64,000 nucleotides of DNA from Paenibacillus campinasensis (GTDB taxonomy: Bacteria; Bacillota; Bacilli; Paenibacillales; Paenibacillaceae): positions 1 to 64,000 of the forward strand of contig NZ_NPBY01000057.1 of assembly GCF_002272015.1 (NCBI RefSeq), in the 5' to 3' direction. The notes below the pieces were generated by a model. It made no database searches. It had not been told where the DNA came from and worked only from the letters and a program-made list of their open reading frames with translations. Positions 1 through 9,562 of the stretch are shown piece by piece (the stretch's first letter is position 1; every line of letters begins with the position of its first letter). The position numbers were made by a program, and so were the translations under genes.

Positions 1-36
1 TTTCCATTTGTTATATTCATTATGAGTGCATCATCA

Positions 37-657
37 TTAACCCGTCTTGCCAATCCGAAAAAACTTGCCCCTGCCTTCCGTAGTTACCGGTGCGAATGCT
101 GGAGAAGAAGGGAGCGAAGCGGGGGAGTCCGGGGGGAGATAACCGTGAAGCGGTCCCCGGTATACCTCGTGCAATTGCGGGCAATTGGAGAAGTCTTCGG
201 GCGTGACCAGATGACAAGGCTTATTCACAAGCCGCAGCCCTGCACGATCCAATACGGTCGCGACAAAGTGGGAACAGAAGAAGGCGTAGTCCCGGTCGAT
301 GTGGATTCGGAACAGGATGCCGAGCAGCCCGAGCAGATTATATTTGTAGCGATCCTGGTTGCGCATCATTTCCTTCACCAGATTGTACATTCGTTCATAA
401 TCTTCGGTACGGACACGGCAGCGGTAAACCGCGCATTCCGAATTGTAGAAGAAAGGGGAACGCAAGTTTTCCCGTACCAGTCCGCCGTCAAACGGGTTGT
501 TGGCTTTTTTTCGACCGAAGCTGTACACTTCGCGCAACTCGGAATCGAATGCGATGGATGCATGATTCAATGGGGCTTTCGTGAAGTATTGGATCATCCG
601 GCTGAACCAGGTACCCGTGCCTGTGAGCACAATCCAAATATCTTGTTCCGTGTACAT
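37..657 (-). CDS. permuted papain-like (NlpC/P60-related, YiiX/YaeF-type) hydrolase
   Basis: A 206-residue protein resembling the circularly permuted papain-like amidases related to NlpC/P60. In such enzymes a histidine strand comes before the cysteine. Here LNHASIAFD lies near residue 32 and FFCSHFVATVLDRAG near residue 130, matching that order. Members cleave amide or ester bonds in peptidoglycan peptides or lipids, but the substrate cannot be read here. There is no signal peptide, so a cytoplasmic role is more likely than wall hydrolysis. The ATG at 657 follows AAAGGAG by about 8 bases; upstream in-frame starts lack such a site. The last 30 residues are Pro/Ser/Arg-rich and look like a disordered tail. 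It is monocistronic and opposite to the next gene. Confidence 0.62.
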   Translation of the reverse strand: MYTEQDIWIVLTGTGTWFSRMIQYFTKAPLNHASIAFDSELREVYSFGRKKANNPFDGGLVRENLRSPFFYNSECAVYRCRVRTEDYERMYNLVKEMMRNQDRYKYNLLGLLGILFRIHIDRDYAFFCSHFVATVLDRAGLRLVNKPCHLVTPEDFSNCPQLHEVYRGPLHGYLPPDSPASLPSSPAFAPVTTEGRGKFFRIGKTG

Positions 658-857
658 ACTCACAAACTCCTTTATTAACAATCCTAACGCTATACACAAT
701 TGTAAATGACTTGCTTTTCTCCACAATATACGAAAAGGGCAGCAGATTCAAGTCAAAAATATCCAATTTTTTTCAATTCCCCGAAAGAGGAGATTGCTGG
801 GAACATGTATGGCTATACGCTCATACGAGGAATGTTGCAACTTCTGGTAATCTTCTA

Positions 858-897
858 TTGACCGAATGTATCCTTCGACCTATCTTATAGAAAGATA
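858..897 (+). promoter_or_regulatory. promoter with palindrome over the -10, upstream of the NiaP-like transporter
   Basis: TTGACC (858-863) and TATCTT (881-886) are separated by exactly 17 bases. The perfect inverted repeat TATCTT-5-AAGATA (881-897) covers the -10 element, which suggests a repressor operator. If the transporter carries niacin, NiaR would be the natural candidate, but that is inference. Confidence 0.5.
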
Positions 898-916
898 AGG
901 GAGAGGAGGTTAGAGG

Positions 917-2134
917 ATGAGCAATCTGGCACTTTTAAAAGAACCCAAGCAGCGCAAGCTGCTTTTCAGCGCGGGACTCAGCTGGATGTTCGATGCGATG
1001 GATGTCGGCATGATCTCATTTGTCGTTGCCGCGCTGGCATCCGAATGGGCGCTCAGTTCGCAGCAGGTGGGCATTTTGACAAGCACGACGTCGATCGGCA
1101 TGGCATTTGGCGCTGCGATGGCCGGATTTCTGGCAGACAAATATGGCCGCAAAAGCATCCTGCTGTGGACACTGCTTATATTCTCCATTGCCAGCGGGCT
1201 GTCGGCCCTGGCGACGGGGTTTATCATGCTGTGCATCTTTCGTTTCATCGCCGGGCTTGGTCTTGGCGGAGAACTGCCTGTAGCATCTACGCTTGTATCT
1301 GAGAGCATGCCGGTCAAGGAACGAGGGCGGGCGGTCGTGCTGCTGGAAAGCTTCTGGGCAGCGGGCTGGATTCTAGCCGCCTTGATCGCTTACTTTGTCA
1401 TCCCGAATTACGGATGGCAGGCGGCATTTCTAATCGGAGCCCTTCCAGCATTCTATGCTTTGTATTTGCGGCGTGCCATTGATGACTCGCCCAGATACCT
1501 GGAGCAGAAGAAGGTGGTCAGATTGGGCCTTGGCAAACGGATCGCTTCGGTCTGGTCACCGGAGTTTCGCCGTACGAGCATCATGCTCTGGGTGCTCTGG
1601 TTTACCGTTGTGTTTTCTTATTATGGTATGTTTTTATGGCTGCCGACGGTCATGGTAGACAAGGGGTTTAGTCTGGTGCAGAGCTTTCAATATGTGCTGA
1701 TCATGACGCTCGCCCAGCTTCCCGGATATTTTACAGCAGCTTATTTCATTGAGAAGCTGGGCAGAAAGTTTGTGCTGGTCACCTATTTGGTATTGACGGC
1801 GATAAGCGCGGCCTGGTTTGGCATCGCCGATTCCGTTGGATCGCTGCTGGCCGCAGGGATCTGCCTCTCGTTTTTCAATCTGGGCGCATGGGGAGGTCTC
1901 TACGCCTACAGTCCGGAGCTGTATCCGACAAGGGTTCGCTCCACCGGTGTGGGTCTGGCGACTTCTTTCGGCCGGATCGGAGGGGTGATCGCCCCGTTTC
2001 TCGTAGGCGTGATGAAAGGCAACGGGGTTCGTATCGAGGTTATTTTCCTGCTGTTTTTTGTCACGATTCTGATCGGGGCCTTCAGCGTGCTGCTGCTGGG
2101 CAAAGAGACGAAGGGTGTGGAGCTTGCAGATTAG
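917..2134 (+). CDS. niaP: MFS transporter, NiaP-like (probable niacin uptake)
   Basis: A 405-residue major facilitator superfamily protein with about 12 hydrophobic segments. The N-terminus (SWMFDAMDVGMISFVVAAL), the loop DKYGRKS, GLGLGGELPVASTLVSE and SYYGMFLWLPTVM closely resemble Bacillus NiaP (YceI), a niacin transporter of the metabolite:proton symporter group. It would move a small aromatic or carboxylate substrate across the cytoplasmic membrane. The ATG follows GGAGG at about 8 bases. The gene stands alone, with its own promoter upstream and a convergent ribonuclease J gene downstream. NiaP-type proteins are hard to tell from benzoate or sugar-acid MFS carriers by sequence alone, so the substrate is less sure than the family. 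Confidence 0.72.
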   Translation: MSNLALLKEPKQRKLLFSAGLSWMFDAMDVGMISFVVAALASEWALSSQQVGILTSTTSIGMAFGAAMAGFLADKYGRKSILLWTLLIFSIASGLSALATGFIMLCIFRFIAGLGLGGELPVASTLVSESMPVKERGRAVVLLESFWAAGWILAALIAYFVIPNYGWQAAFLIGALPAFYALYLRRAIDDSPRYLEQKKVVRLGLGKRIASVWSPEFRRTSIMLWVLWFTVVFSYYGMFLWLPTVMVDKGFSLVQSFQYVLIMTLAQLPGYFTAAYFIEKLGRKFVLVTYLVLTAISAAWFGIADSVGSLLAAGICLSFFNLGAWGGLYAYSPELYPTRVRSTGVGLATSFGRIGGVIAPFLVGVMKGNGVRIEVIFLLFFVTILIGAFSVLLLGKETKGVELAD

Positions 2135-2184
2135 CGTTGGCTTGTGGCGGGAGCACGTTCTTGCTGTGCGGAGGCCTAGCACGG

Positions 2185-2275
2185 TCATCCCGTTTGATCA
2201 GGTAGAGGTGGTTTAGAGGTTAAGGCAGAGGCAGGGGGAGTTTCCTGAGCGAAAGGGATCATCATGCTAAGGGGA
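2185..2275. repeat. intergenic hairpin repeat, copy 1
   Basis: Shares the blocks ATCCCGTTTGATCAGGTA, then TCCTGA-CGAA-GGGATCAT and TGCTAAGGGG with 17571-17630. The two blocks can pair as an imperfect stem (ATCCC with GGGAT, CAGG with CCTG). In this copy about 40 extra bases sit in the loop. Confidence 0.6.
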
Positions 2276-2302
2276 GTGGCAACGAACCCTCTATCACCAA
2301 AA

Positions 2303-2335
2303 AAAGAGCCGGGGATGTTTCATCCCAGGCTCTTT
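2303..2335 (-). terminator. rho-independent terminator of the ribonuclease J gene
   Basis: AAAGAGCC-GGGGAT pairs with ATCCC-GGCTCTTT around a short loop. On the minus strand the stem is followed by a run of seven T, just past the stop codon of the ribonuclease J gene. Confidence 0.85.
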
Positions 2336-2339
2336 ACCT

Positions 2340-4058
2340 TTATACCTCCATAATCGAAGGCATGATATAGGGGCTTCTTCCAAGCTCTCTTCGGAAATAG
2401 CGATTCAGTTTGGTGCTCGTGATTTGCTCCCATGCCGCGCGGTCGTATTCCCGCTGTTCGCCCGCCTTGTTCAGCTGCTTGCGCAGCATCGCCTCCGCGC
2501 GCCGCAGAAGCGGCTTGGAGTCCTGCATGTATACGAAGCCGCGAGTAATCAGCTCCGGGCCGGATAACAGCTTGCGGGTGCTGGGATCGATCGTAATGGC
2601 CACAATGACGACCCCGTCATGGGCGAGCTGAACGCGCTCCTCAAGCAGCTCCTTCTCATGTACGCGCAGCTCACCATTATTAATGTAGACTTCGCCGGAA
2701 GGAATATTGCGTCCTCTTCGAGCCCCGTTTCTGAACAAGGACAACGTATTGCCAATGTTCAGCAGATGCACGCTGCTCTCGGGCATGCCAACCTGAAGGG
2801 CGAGCTCACGATGATTCAACAGCATCCGGTACTCCCCATGTATCGGTACAAAAAATTTCGGGCGAATACTGCTGATCATCAGCTTCAAATCCTCACGGCA
2901 ACCGTGACCGGATGTGTGAATGTCCAGAATGGAGCCGTATTTCACTTCAGCCCCGGCCCGCATCAGCAAATCGATGCTTCGGTTCACATTTTGGGTGTTC
3001 CCCGGAATCGGAGACGAAGAGAAAATAACGGTATCGTCTGGATGAATCTGAATGGAGCGGTGCGCCCCGGAAGCGATCCGGGTCAGCGCTGCATTCGGCT
3101 CTCCCTGACTGCCTGTGCATACGATCAACACCTGTTCATCGCGGTAGCGATTCACGGCTTTGACATCGATCAGCATGCCTTCAGGCATCCGGATATAACC
3201 GAGCTCTTGTCCGATCACAAATACTTTTTCCATGCTTCGGCCGACGATGGCAATTTTGCGGCCGGTCTGTATGGCCGCATCCACGACCTGCTGCAGCCTG
3301 TGCACATTCGAGGCAAAGGTGGCAAACAGAATGCGGCCAGGGCATTCCTGGAACAGGCGCAGGATGGATTGGCCTACCGTACGCTCGGAAGGCGTGAAGC
3401 CATCGCGCTCGCTGTTGGTGCTGTCTGCCATCAGGGCAAGGACGCCGCGCTGTCCAACCTGAAGAATTTTGTGCAGATTGGCGGGTTTATCCTCCGGTGT
3501 AAAGTCGAACTTGAAATCGCCTGTATGGACAACTGGCCCATACGGTGTCTCGACAACGATCCCGAAAGCGTCCGGAATGCTGTGCGTCGTACGGAAGAAA
3601 TGAACCGACAGATGCCGGAAGGAGATCGTTTCCTCCTCATGAAAGACATGAAGTTCGGTCTGATCCAGCAGCCGATGCTCCTCCAGCTTGGCACGAACGA
3701 GTCCGATCGTCAGCGGACCGCCGTAGATCGGCATCTGGATCTGGCGCAGCACGTAAGGGATCGCTCCGATATGGTCCTCATGACCATGCGTCAGAAACAA
3801 GCCCTTCACTTTGCTTTTGTTCTGAATTAAATAGCGGATATCCGGGATGATGTAATCCACACCGCCCATATCTGAATCGGGGAACTTCAGGCCGGCATCA
3901 ATGAGAATAATTTCGTTTTTAAATTCAACGCCATACATGTTTTTGCCGATTTCCCCAAGTCCGCCGAGTGCGAATATCCGAACAGGCGGCGCGGAGGGCT
4001 TGGGCCTCTTCTTAGGCTTGGCAGCTTGAATGGTGTCTGATAGCAGTGGTTTAGACAT
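2340..4058 (-). CDS. rnj: ribonuclease J (metallo-beta-lactamase/beta-CASP ribonuclease)
   Basis: A 572-residue enzyme of RNA turnover, acting in the cytoplasm as 5'-3' exonuclease and endonuclease on mRNA and rRNA precursors. The zinc motif LTHGHEDHIGA lies near residue 90, followed by GDFKFD and the beta-CASP block (STNSERDGFT, ATFASNVHR, CTGSQGEP, TSGHG). The C-terminal dimerisation region ends in MPSIMEV, as is typical of RNase J. An N-terminal Lys/Pro-rich extension of about 25 residues makes it slightly longer than the usual ~555. The ATG at 4058 is preceded by GAGAGGA at about 12 bases; a TTG at 4079 is an alternative start. Firmicutes usually carry J1 and J2, and this sequence alone does not decide between them, although the intact zinc ligands fit an active enzyme. 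Confidence 0.95.
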   Translation of the reverse strand: MSKPLLSDTIQAAKPKKRPKPSAPPVRIFALGGLGEIGKNMYGVEFKNEIILIDAGLKFPDSDMGGVDYIIPDIRYLIQNKSKVKGLFLTHGHEDHIGAIPYVLRQIQMPIYGGPLTIGLVRAKLEEHRLLDQTELHVFHEEETISFRHLSVHFFRTTHSIPDAFGIVVETPYGPVVHTGDFKFDFTPEDKPANLHKILQVGQRGVLALMADSTNSERDGFTPSERTVGQSILRLFQECPGRILFATFASNVHRLQQVVDAAIQTGRKIAIVGRSMEKVFVIGQELGYIRMPEGMLIDVKAVNRYRDEQVLIVCTGSQGEPNAALTRIASGAHRSIQIHPDDTVIFSSSPIPGNTQNVNRSIDLLMRAGAEVKYGSILDIHTSGHGCREDLKLMISSIRPKFFVPIHGEYRMLLNHRELALQVGMPESSVHLLNIGNTLSLFRNGARRGRNIPSGEVYINNGELRVHEKELLEERVQLAHDGVVIVAITIDPSTRKLLSGPELITRGFVYMQDSKPLLRRAEAMLRKQLNKAGEQREYDRAAWEQITSTKLNRYFRRELGRSPYIMPSIMEV

Positions 4059-4189
4059 AGTGTAAAAAAATCCTCTCAATGGTAATTAAGGCAAATGCCT
4101 GGGTTTTTATTTTTGTCCTCTACTAAAGATATCAGAAAGCGGAGGCTTCGTGAAACGGTTTTCGTGAATTCGTTCTTAAATTGCCTTCA

Positions 4190-5071
4190 TTATATAAGCT
4201 GTTTGCGATACTCCGACGGTGTGCACAGCATAATTTTGCGAAAGACACGGACAAAATAGCTGATATGCCCAAATCCGACATCCAGTGCGATATCGGATAT
4301 TTTGTGCTCCGGCTGCCGCAGCAATTCCGCGGCCTGGCGGACGCGATAGGAATTAATATAATCGATCGGCGTCTGCCCGGTCATCGATTTGAAGAACCGG
4401 CAGAACTGCCCTTCGCTCATCGGAATCAGCCCGGCAAGCTCGCTCAGGCGGATCGGGCGATGATAGTTGCCCTGAATGTAGGCGATGACTTTCTTCAACC
4501 GCTCGGTCTGGGTCGTATCCCCGGCACCGCTCCGGCTCCGGTTGGCCATGCGGCCGGCAGCCTTCGCTTCATATAGCATCAGATAGATATGCCCCTTCAG
4601 GGCAGCCTCGTATCCCGCTGGCTTAGCTGCGGTCAGATGGACCATCTCGGTAATGTGGGCCATAAGCGAAGCATCGGTCTCCGGACGAATCAGTCTCGGC
4701 AGCGTAGCCTTTCTTTCCTGGAATGGCAGAATGATCTGCTCTTGCACCACATCGTATTGCGAGCTGGCAAGCATCGCCGGATCGAACACCATCGCACAGA
4801 AGCTGCAGCCCTGATCTCCCCGGGCGTGACCGGTATGAATATCGCCGCCGTCTATGAACAGCGCTTCCCCCGCCTTGACCGGAACATACTCGGTATCAAT
4901 CTGAAACAGCACTTCGCCCTGAAGCACGTAGAAGATCTCCGCTTCCTTATGCCAGTGGGAGTCTACGACATGGGCCCCGGGGGCAAAATGAAACCGGTAC
5001 GACGCGAACGGAAAGCGCGCATTCCCATGCACCTGGCTCTCCTTCAGGGACTGGCGAAGCGTCTGATCCAT
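4190..5071 (-). CDS. AraC-family regulator with N-terminal cupin sensor domain
   Basis: A 293-residue transcription factor. The N-terminal cupin (residues ~15-110, with HWHKEAEIFYVLQGE and GDIHTGHA) would bind a small ligand such as a sugar. The C-terminal double helix-turn-helix (residues ~190-290) carries LSELAGLIPMSEGQFCRFFK and SDIALDVGFGHISYFVRVFR. AAGGAGAG precedes the ATG by 8 bases. It is divergent from the GH31 alpha-xylosidase gene and probably regulates it from the shared 165-base intergenic region. The second HTH reads HISYFVRVFRKIMLCTPSEYR, a normal AraC signature ending. The ligand is not known; a xylosyl-oligosaccharide is a guess from context. Confidence 0.87.
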   Translation of the reverse strand: MDQTLRQSLKESQVHGNARFPFASYRFHFAPGAHVVDSHWHKEAEIFYVLQGEVLFQIDTEYVPVKAGEALFIDGGDIHTGHARGDQGCSFCAMVFDPAMLASSQYDVVQEQIILPFQERKATLPRLIRPETDASLMAHITEMVHLTAAKPAGYEAALKGHIYLMLYEAKAAGRMANRSRSGAGDTTQTERLKKVIAYIQGNYHRPIRLSELAGLIPMSEGQFCRFFKSMTGQTPIDYINSYRVRQAAELLRQPEHKISDIALDVGFGHISYFVRVFRKIMLCTPSEYRKQLI

Positions 5072-5186
5072 GGCGAACTCTCCTTCATGCGGAATTGGTA
5101 ATCCCTAGGTGGATATATACATCAAAATCGTGCAATAAAATGACCGGATATTGATAGAATCAACAAAATTAGATCAGTATAATGAC

Positions 5187-5202
5187 ATTATAACGCTTAC
5201 AA
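5187..5202 (-). promoter_or_regulatory. cre-like CcpA site upstream of the alpha-xylosidase gene
   Basis: Read on the minus strand, TTGTAAGCGTTATAAT matches the catabolite-responsive element consensus WTGNAANCGNWNNCW at all but one constrained position. It lies about 35 bases upstream of the alpha-xylosidase start. The same core, TTGTAAGCGTTA, recurs in the xylA promoter at 54329. Confidence 0.5.
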
Positions 5203-5236
5203 CACCAAATTGAAATATAGAAAGGCGGTCCAACTT

Positions 5237-7561
5237 ATGAAATTCACCGACGGCAACTGGATGATTCGCGAAGGTTTCTCCGTAGCTGGAGCCGTTCAGG
5301 CTTATGATTTTGCGGTAAAAGGGAAGACGCTGACAGCTTACGCCTCCACCGCGCCCATTCCCGGCCGGGGAGCCACCATTAACGCGCAGCTGATTACGGT
5401 TCAGTTCCATTCCCCGGCTCCGGATGTGATCGGCGTTAAACTGATTCATTACGCAGGCGTGCGTGATCTCGGTCCGGCATTTGAATTGAACAAGAACGAC
5501 GGGGATCATGTCGTCATTGAAGAGAATGAGAGCGAAGCGACGATGCGCAGCGGCAACCTGAGCGTTGTCATCAGAAAAGGCCCGCAGTGGTCCGTGGACT
5601 TCTACAGAGGCAGCGAGCGCATTACCGGCAGCGGCTTTAAATCGATCGCTCACATCGTGGAAGAGGGCGGTCAAGCCTACATGCGCGAGGAGCTTGACCT
5701 TGGCGTAGGCGAGTGGGTATACGGCCTCGGCGAGCGCTTTACGTCCTTCGTCAAGAACGGTCAAGTGGTCGATATCTGGAACAAGGACGGCGGAACGAGC
5801 TCTGAGCAGGCATACAAAAACATTCCGTTCTACCTAACGAACAAGGGGTACGGCGTGTTTGTCAACCAGCCGGATCTGGTCTCCTTCGAGGTCGCTTCGG
5901 AGAAGGTGAAGAAGGTGCAGTTCAGCGTTCAGGGCGAGTCGCTGGAATACTTCATTATTGATGGCCCGGATCCGAAGGGCGTGCTTGATAAATATACGAA
6001 TCTGACCGGGAAGCCGGCACTGCCGCCAGCCTGGACCTTCGGTCTGTGGCTTTCAACATCCTTTACGACCAAGTATGACGAGGAAACGGTCAACTCCTTT
6101 GTAGATGGCATGCTGGAGCGCGATATTCCGCTGCATGTATTCCACTTTGACTGCTTCTGGATGAAGGGGCTCAATTGGACAGACTTCCAATGGGATGAAG
6201 AGGTATTCCCGGATCCGCAAGGCATGCTGCAACGCCTGAAAGAGAAGGGGCTGAAAATTTGCGTATGGATCAACCCGTACATTGCCCAGCGCTCCCGCCT
6301 GTTTGAGGAAGGCCGCGAGAAAGGCTACCTTGTGAAGAAGCCGAACGGCGATGTATGGCAATGGAACATGTGGCAGCCAGGGATGGCACTGGTGGACTTC
6401 ACCAATCCGGAAGCCTGCGAATGGTATGCAGGATACCTGCGCGAGCTGGCGGACATGGGTGTCGACAGCTTCAAGACCGACTTCGGCGAGCGGATTCCAA
6501 CAGATGTCGTTTATTATGACGGCTCCGATCCGCACAAAATGCACAACTACTACACACAACTGTACAACAAAGTAGTCTTCAACGTACTGGTTGAGAAATT
6601 CGGCAAGAATCAGGCTGCCGTATTTGCCCGCTCGGCAACCGTAGGCGGACAGCAATTCCCGGTTCACTGGGGCGGAGATTGCTATGCCGACTACGAGTCC
6701 ATGGCGGAGAGCCTTCGCGGCGGACTATCGCTCGGACTGGGCGGCTTTGGCTTCTGGAGCCATGATATCGGCGGCTTCGAAGCTACAGCGCCTGCGCATG
6801 TCTTCAAACGCTGGCTGGCCTTCGGTCTTCTGTCGAGCCACAGTCGTCTGCATGGCAGCAGCTCTTACCGGGTGCCTTGGGCCTATGATGAGGAAGCAGT
6901 GGACGTAACCCGCTTCTTCACTCAGCTGAAATGCAGCCTGATGCCTTATCTGTTCCATACGGCCGTTCAGGCTTCGGAGAAAGGCATCCCGAGCATGCGC
7001 GCCATGTTCCTGGAATTCCCTGGCGACCCGGCTGTCGAAATGCTGGACCGTCAATATATGCTGGGCGATTCCTTGCTGGTTGCACCTGTATTCAGCGAGC
7101 AGGGAGAGGTTACTTATTACTTGCCTCATGGACGCTGGACGCATCTCTTGACCGGGGAGACGGTCGAAGGCGGAACATGGCGGAAGGAAACGTATGATTT
7201 CCTGGGACTGCCGCTCTTTGTACGCGAGAATGCATTTGTGGCGATTGGCGCGGACAATACCCGTCCGGATTATGACTATGCGGACGGCGTGAAGCTGGGA
7301 CTATATGCGCTGGAAGAGGGCAAAGAAGCTGAAGTTACTGTGCGCAGCATGGAAGGGGCAAGCGAGCTGGAAGTTCGCGCGGTGCGCAGCGGCAACCGCG
7401 TCGCCTTTACAGGCACCGGTGCAGGCAAGCCATTCTCGATCCAACTGCACAGCATGGGCGAGATTGAGTCTGTTGATGGCTCCGCAGCCTTGGCCGAAGG
7501 TGCAATTCAAGTGGCCGGCGGACAGCAGACGTTCTCCTTTACCGCAACGCTTAAAGCATAA
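5237..7561 (+). CDS. yicI: GH31 alpha-xylosidase (YicI/XylS type)
   Basis: A 774-residue cytoplasmic glycoside hydrolase, colinear with E. coli YicI (772 residues). It would release alpha-1,6-linked xylose from isoprimeverose and the non-reducing end of xyloglucan oligosaccharides. The nucleophile Asp415 lies in FKTDFGERIPTD and the acid/base Asp481 in HWGGDCYA; SLGLGGFGFWSHDIGGFE completes the GH31 signature. The N-terminal beta-sandwich motifs KNIPFYLTNKGYGVFVNQP and the (beta/alpha)8 barrel segment VFHFDCFWMKG also match YicI closely. AAAGGCGG sits 8 bases before the ATG; the longer in-frame start at 5210 lacks a ribosome site. The divergent AraC-type gene is the likely regulator. No signal peptide is present, so substrate must be imported. 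Confidence 0.95.
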   Translation: MKFTDGNWMIREGFSVAGAVQAYDFAVKGKTLTAYASTAPIPGRGATINAQLITVQFHSPAPDVIGVKLIHYAGVRDLGPAFELNKNDGDHVVIEENESEATMRSGNLSVVIRKGPQWSVDFYRGSERITGSGFKSIAHIVEEGGQAYMREELDLGVGEWVYGLGERFTSFVKNGQVVDIWNKDGGTSSEQAYKNIPFYLTNKGYGVFVNQPDLVSFEVASEKVKKVQFSVQGESLEYFIIDGPDPKGVLDKYTNLTGKPALPPAWTFGLWLSTSFTTKYDEETVNSFVDGMLERDIPLHVFHFDCFWMKGLNWTDFQWDEEVFPDPQGMLQRLKEKGLKICVWINPYIAQRSRLFEEGREKGYLVKKPNGDVWQWNMWQPGMALVDFTNPEACEWYAGYLRELADMGVDSFKTDFGERIPTDVVYYDGSDPHKMHNYYTQLYNKVVFNVLVEKFGKNQAAVFARSATVGGQQFPVHWGGDCYADYESMAESLRGGLSLGLGGFGFWSHDIGGFEATAPAHVFKRWLAFGLLSSHSRLHGSSSYRVPWAYDEEAVDVTRFFTQLKCSLMPYLFHTAVQASEKGIPSMRAMFLEFPGDPAVEMLDRQYMLGDSLLVAPVFSEQGEVTYYLPHGRWTHLLTGETVEGGTWRKETYDFLGLPLFVRENAFVAIGADNTRPDYDYADGVKLGLYALEEGKEAEVTVRSMEGASELEVRAVRSGNRVAFTGTGAGKPFSIQLHSMGEIESVDGSAALAEGAIQVAGGQQTFSFTATLKA

Positions 7562-7598
7562 AGGCAACCTAACACTTCCGGGTGAAGCATTGCAGGTT

Positions 7599-7645
7599 AT
7601 AAGCCCGCAGCAGCGATTGATTTAACGCTGGTGTCGGGCTTATTT
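7599..7645 (+). terminator. terminator after the alpha-xylosidase gene
   Basis: ATAAGCCCG pairs with CGGGCTTAT, with an inner CAGCAGCG/CGCTGGTG extension, followed by TTTCC. It separates the alpha-xylosidase gene from the sensor kinase operon. Confidence 0.75.
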
Positions 7646-7777
7646 CCATCTTTTTCATGCGATCGGCGGGTGCAAACCTTGTTATAATGGCGATGAAACC
7701 AGTGCCAGGTCTTGTTGAAACCGTTTACTTATATCGGCGGGATGGGCTGGCGACGATACAAGGACAGGAGCATAAGC

Positions 7778-9562
7778 ATGCGATCCTCTTTCATTCAGCT
7801 CATGAATGACATGAAGCTTCGAAATAAGTTGATATTATCCTTTGTTGTGGTCGTATTTGTGCCGGTGGCGATCGTTGGCGTAATTCTGACCAGTGAGCTG
7901 CGAAAGTTCGCTTTTGACAATGCCATGGAGCAGGCTTATCAAAATGTAGACCGTGTCAAGAAACGGGCCACCGAGATTATCAATGTGGCCGATGATCTGT
8001 CCTACAGGCTGCTGTATGACGAAAGATTGAAGAGCGTTGTCAACAATCGCTATGAAAGCGTATACGATGTGTTCGTTGCTTATAGGGCCTACCCGGATCT
8101 TCATCAGGCGATCCAAATGTACAAGGAGATCTCCAACATTCGTTTCTATAGCAACAACGAAACGCTGCTGAACAACTGGCAGTTCATCAATCCGACACCC
8201 GAGATCGAGGCCACGGACTGGTACAAGAACGCCAAGGAGAACGTCGGACTGGTCCAGTGGGATTATATTACGGACGAGAGAGACAATCGAACCTATCTCA
8301 GCCTGGTGAAAGGCGTCGATTTAGGAAGCAGGGACAATCGCGGCGTGCTGGTCATCAACGTAAACTCCGAGATTCTCAATACGATACTGAGCCAGGAGAC
8401 GTTTGACACCATTATCGTGGACAGCAAGAACAATATCGTCGCCTCGAACCGTCCGGAGCTGTACGGGAGTCCGCTGGAAAATATCCATGATGAATCCGGC
8501 GTCGTATACAATCTGGAGGGCATCTATGAGTCCGTGATTGACAATAAGGAGTCCAAAGTGCTGATTGAACCGCTGAATACCGAGTCGGGCGTGGACGGCC
8601 TGAGGATTATTTCGATCTTCTCCATCGATAGCATTGTCAAGGAAGCCAACCGGATCAACCGGCTTGCGATGACGGTGATTCTGATCAGTTTGCTGCTGGC
8701 CTTATTGCTCATATACAGCTTCTCGCATCTGATATCCAGCCGGCTGCTTCGCTTGAGCAAGCATATTTCGAAGGTAGGTACGGGAAACCTCGGCGTGGCT
8801 ATGGAAATTGACGGCCGGGACGAGATTGGGCAGCTCTCGCGCCAGTTCAATTCGATGGTATCCAGCATTGGCGAACTGATGAATGAAGTGCAGGAATCCA
8901 ATCAACAGAAGCGGTTGCTTGAGCAGAAGCAGAATGAAATCAAGTTCAAAATGATGGCCAGCCAGATCAATCCGCATTTTCTGTTTAATGCGCTCGAATC
9001 GATCCGCATGGAAGCCCATATCAAGGGGGAGACCGAGATTGCCCGCGTGGTGCGGATGCTGGGCAAGCTGATGCGCAGCAATATTGAGGTTGGCAGCGGC
9101 AAAACAACCATCAAGGATGAAATCGAGATGGTGGAATGTTATTTGGACATCCAGAAGTTTCGTTACGAGGATCGGCTTCGGTTCGAGGTTCAGGTCGACC
9201 CCGAAGCACTGCTGTTCCGGATTCCGCCGCTGATTATTCAGCCGCTTGTGGAGAATGCGGTCATCCACGGCATGGACAACAAGCAGGAGGCGACCACGGT
9301 CCGGGTGATGGTAACTGCGGAGAATGAGGCGATCCTTATATCGGTCGCGGATGACGGTGCCGGCATCGACCCGAACAGACTCGAAATGATCCGGGGGTTT
9401 CTGGAAGAGTCGGAGGAACAGGAACGGATCGGCCTCCGAAATGTGCATGTCCGTCTCCAGTTGACCTATGGTCCGGCATCCGGTTTGCACATCGAGAGCG
9501 AGCCTGGGCAAGGCACGATAATTCAATTCAGCATTCCGATGGGGGGAGAGTTCAATGATTAA
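7778..9562 (+). CDS. YesM-type sensor histidine kinase (sugar-responsive)
   Basis: A 594-residue membrane histidine kinase. TM1 (~residues 18-38) and TM2 (~residues 290-312) flank a large extracytoplasmic dCache-like sensor region. A HAMP segment follows, then the His_kinase domain with QINPHFLFNALESI, phospho-acceptor His400. The ATPase domain has VENAVIHG and VADDGAGID. This LytS/YesM subclass senses extracellular glycans or binding-protein state and phosphorylates a YesN-type partner. GGACAGGAG precedes the ATG at 7778 by 7 bases; an upstream TTG at 7712 is less convincing. Its 3' end overlaps the regulator gene by 8 bases, and the ABC importer genes follow, so it probably controls that importer. 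Confidence 0.9.
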   Translation: MRSSFIQLMNDMKLRNKLILSFVVVVFVPVAIVGVILTSELRKFAFDNAMEQAYQNVDRVKKRATEIINVADDLSYRLLYDERLKSVVNNRYESVYDVFVAYRAYPDLHQAIQMYKEISNIRFYSNNETLLNNWQFINPTPEIEATDWYKNAKENVGLVQWDYITDERDNRTYLSLVKGVDLGSRDNRGVLVINVNSEILNTILSQETFDTIIVDSKNNIVASNRPELYGSPLENIHDESGVVYNLEGIYESVIDNKESKVLIEPLNTESGVDGLRIISIFSIDSIVKEANRINRLAMTVILISLLLALLLIYSFSHLISSRLLRLSKHISKVGTGNLGVAMEIDGRDEIGQLSRQFNSMVSSIGELMNEVQESNQQKRLLEQKQNEIKFKMMASQINPHFLFNALESIRMEAHIKGETEIARVVRMLGKLMRSNIEVGSGKTTIKDEIEMVECYLDIQKFRYEDRLRFEVQVDPEALLFRIPPLIIQPLVENAVIHGMDNKQEATTVRVMVTAENEAILISVADDGAGIDPNRLEMIRGFLEESEEQERIGLRNVHVRLQLTYGPASGLHIESEPGQGTIIQFSIPMGGEFND

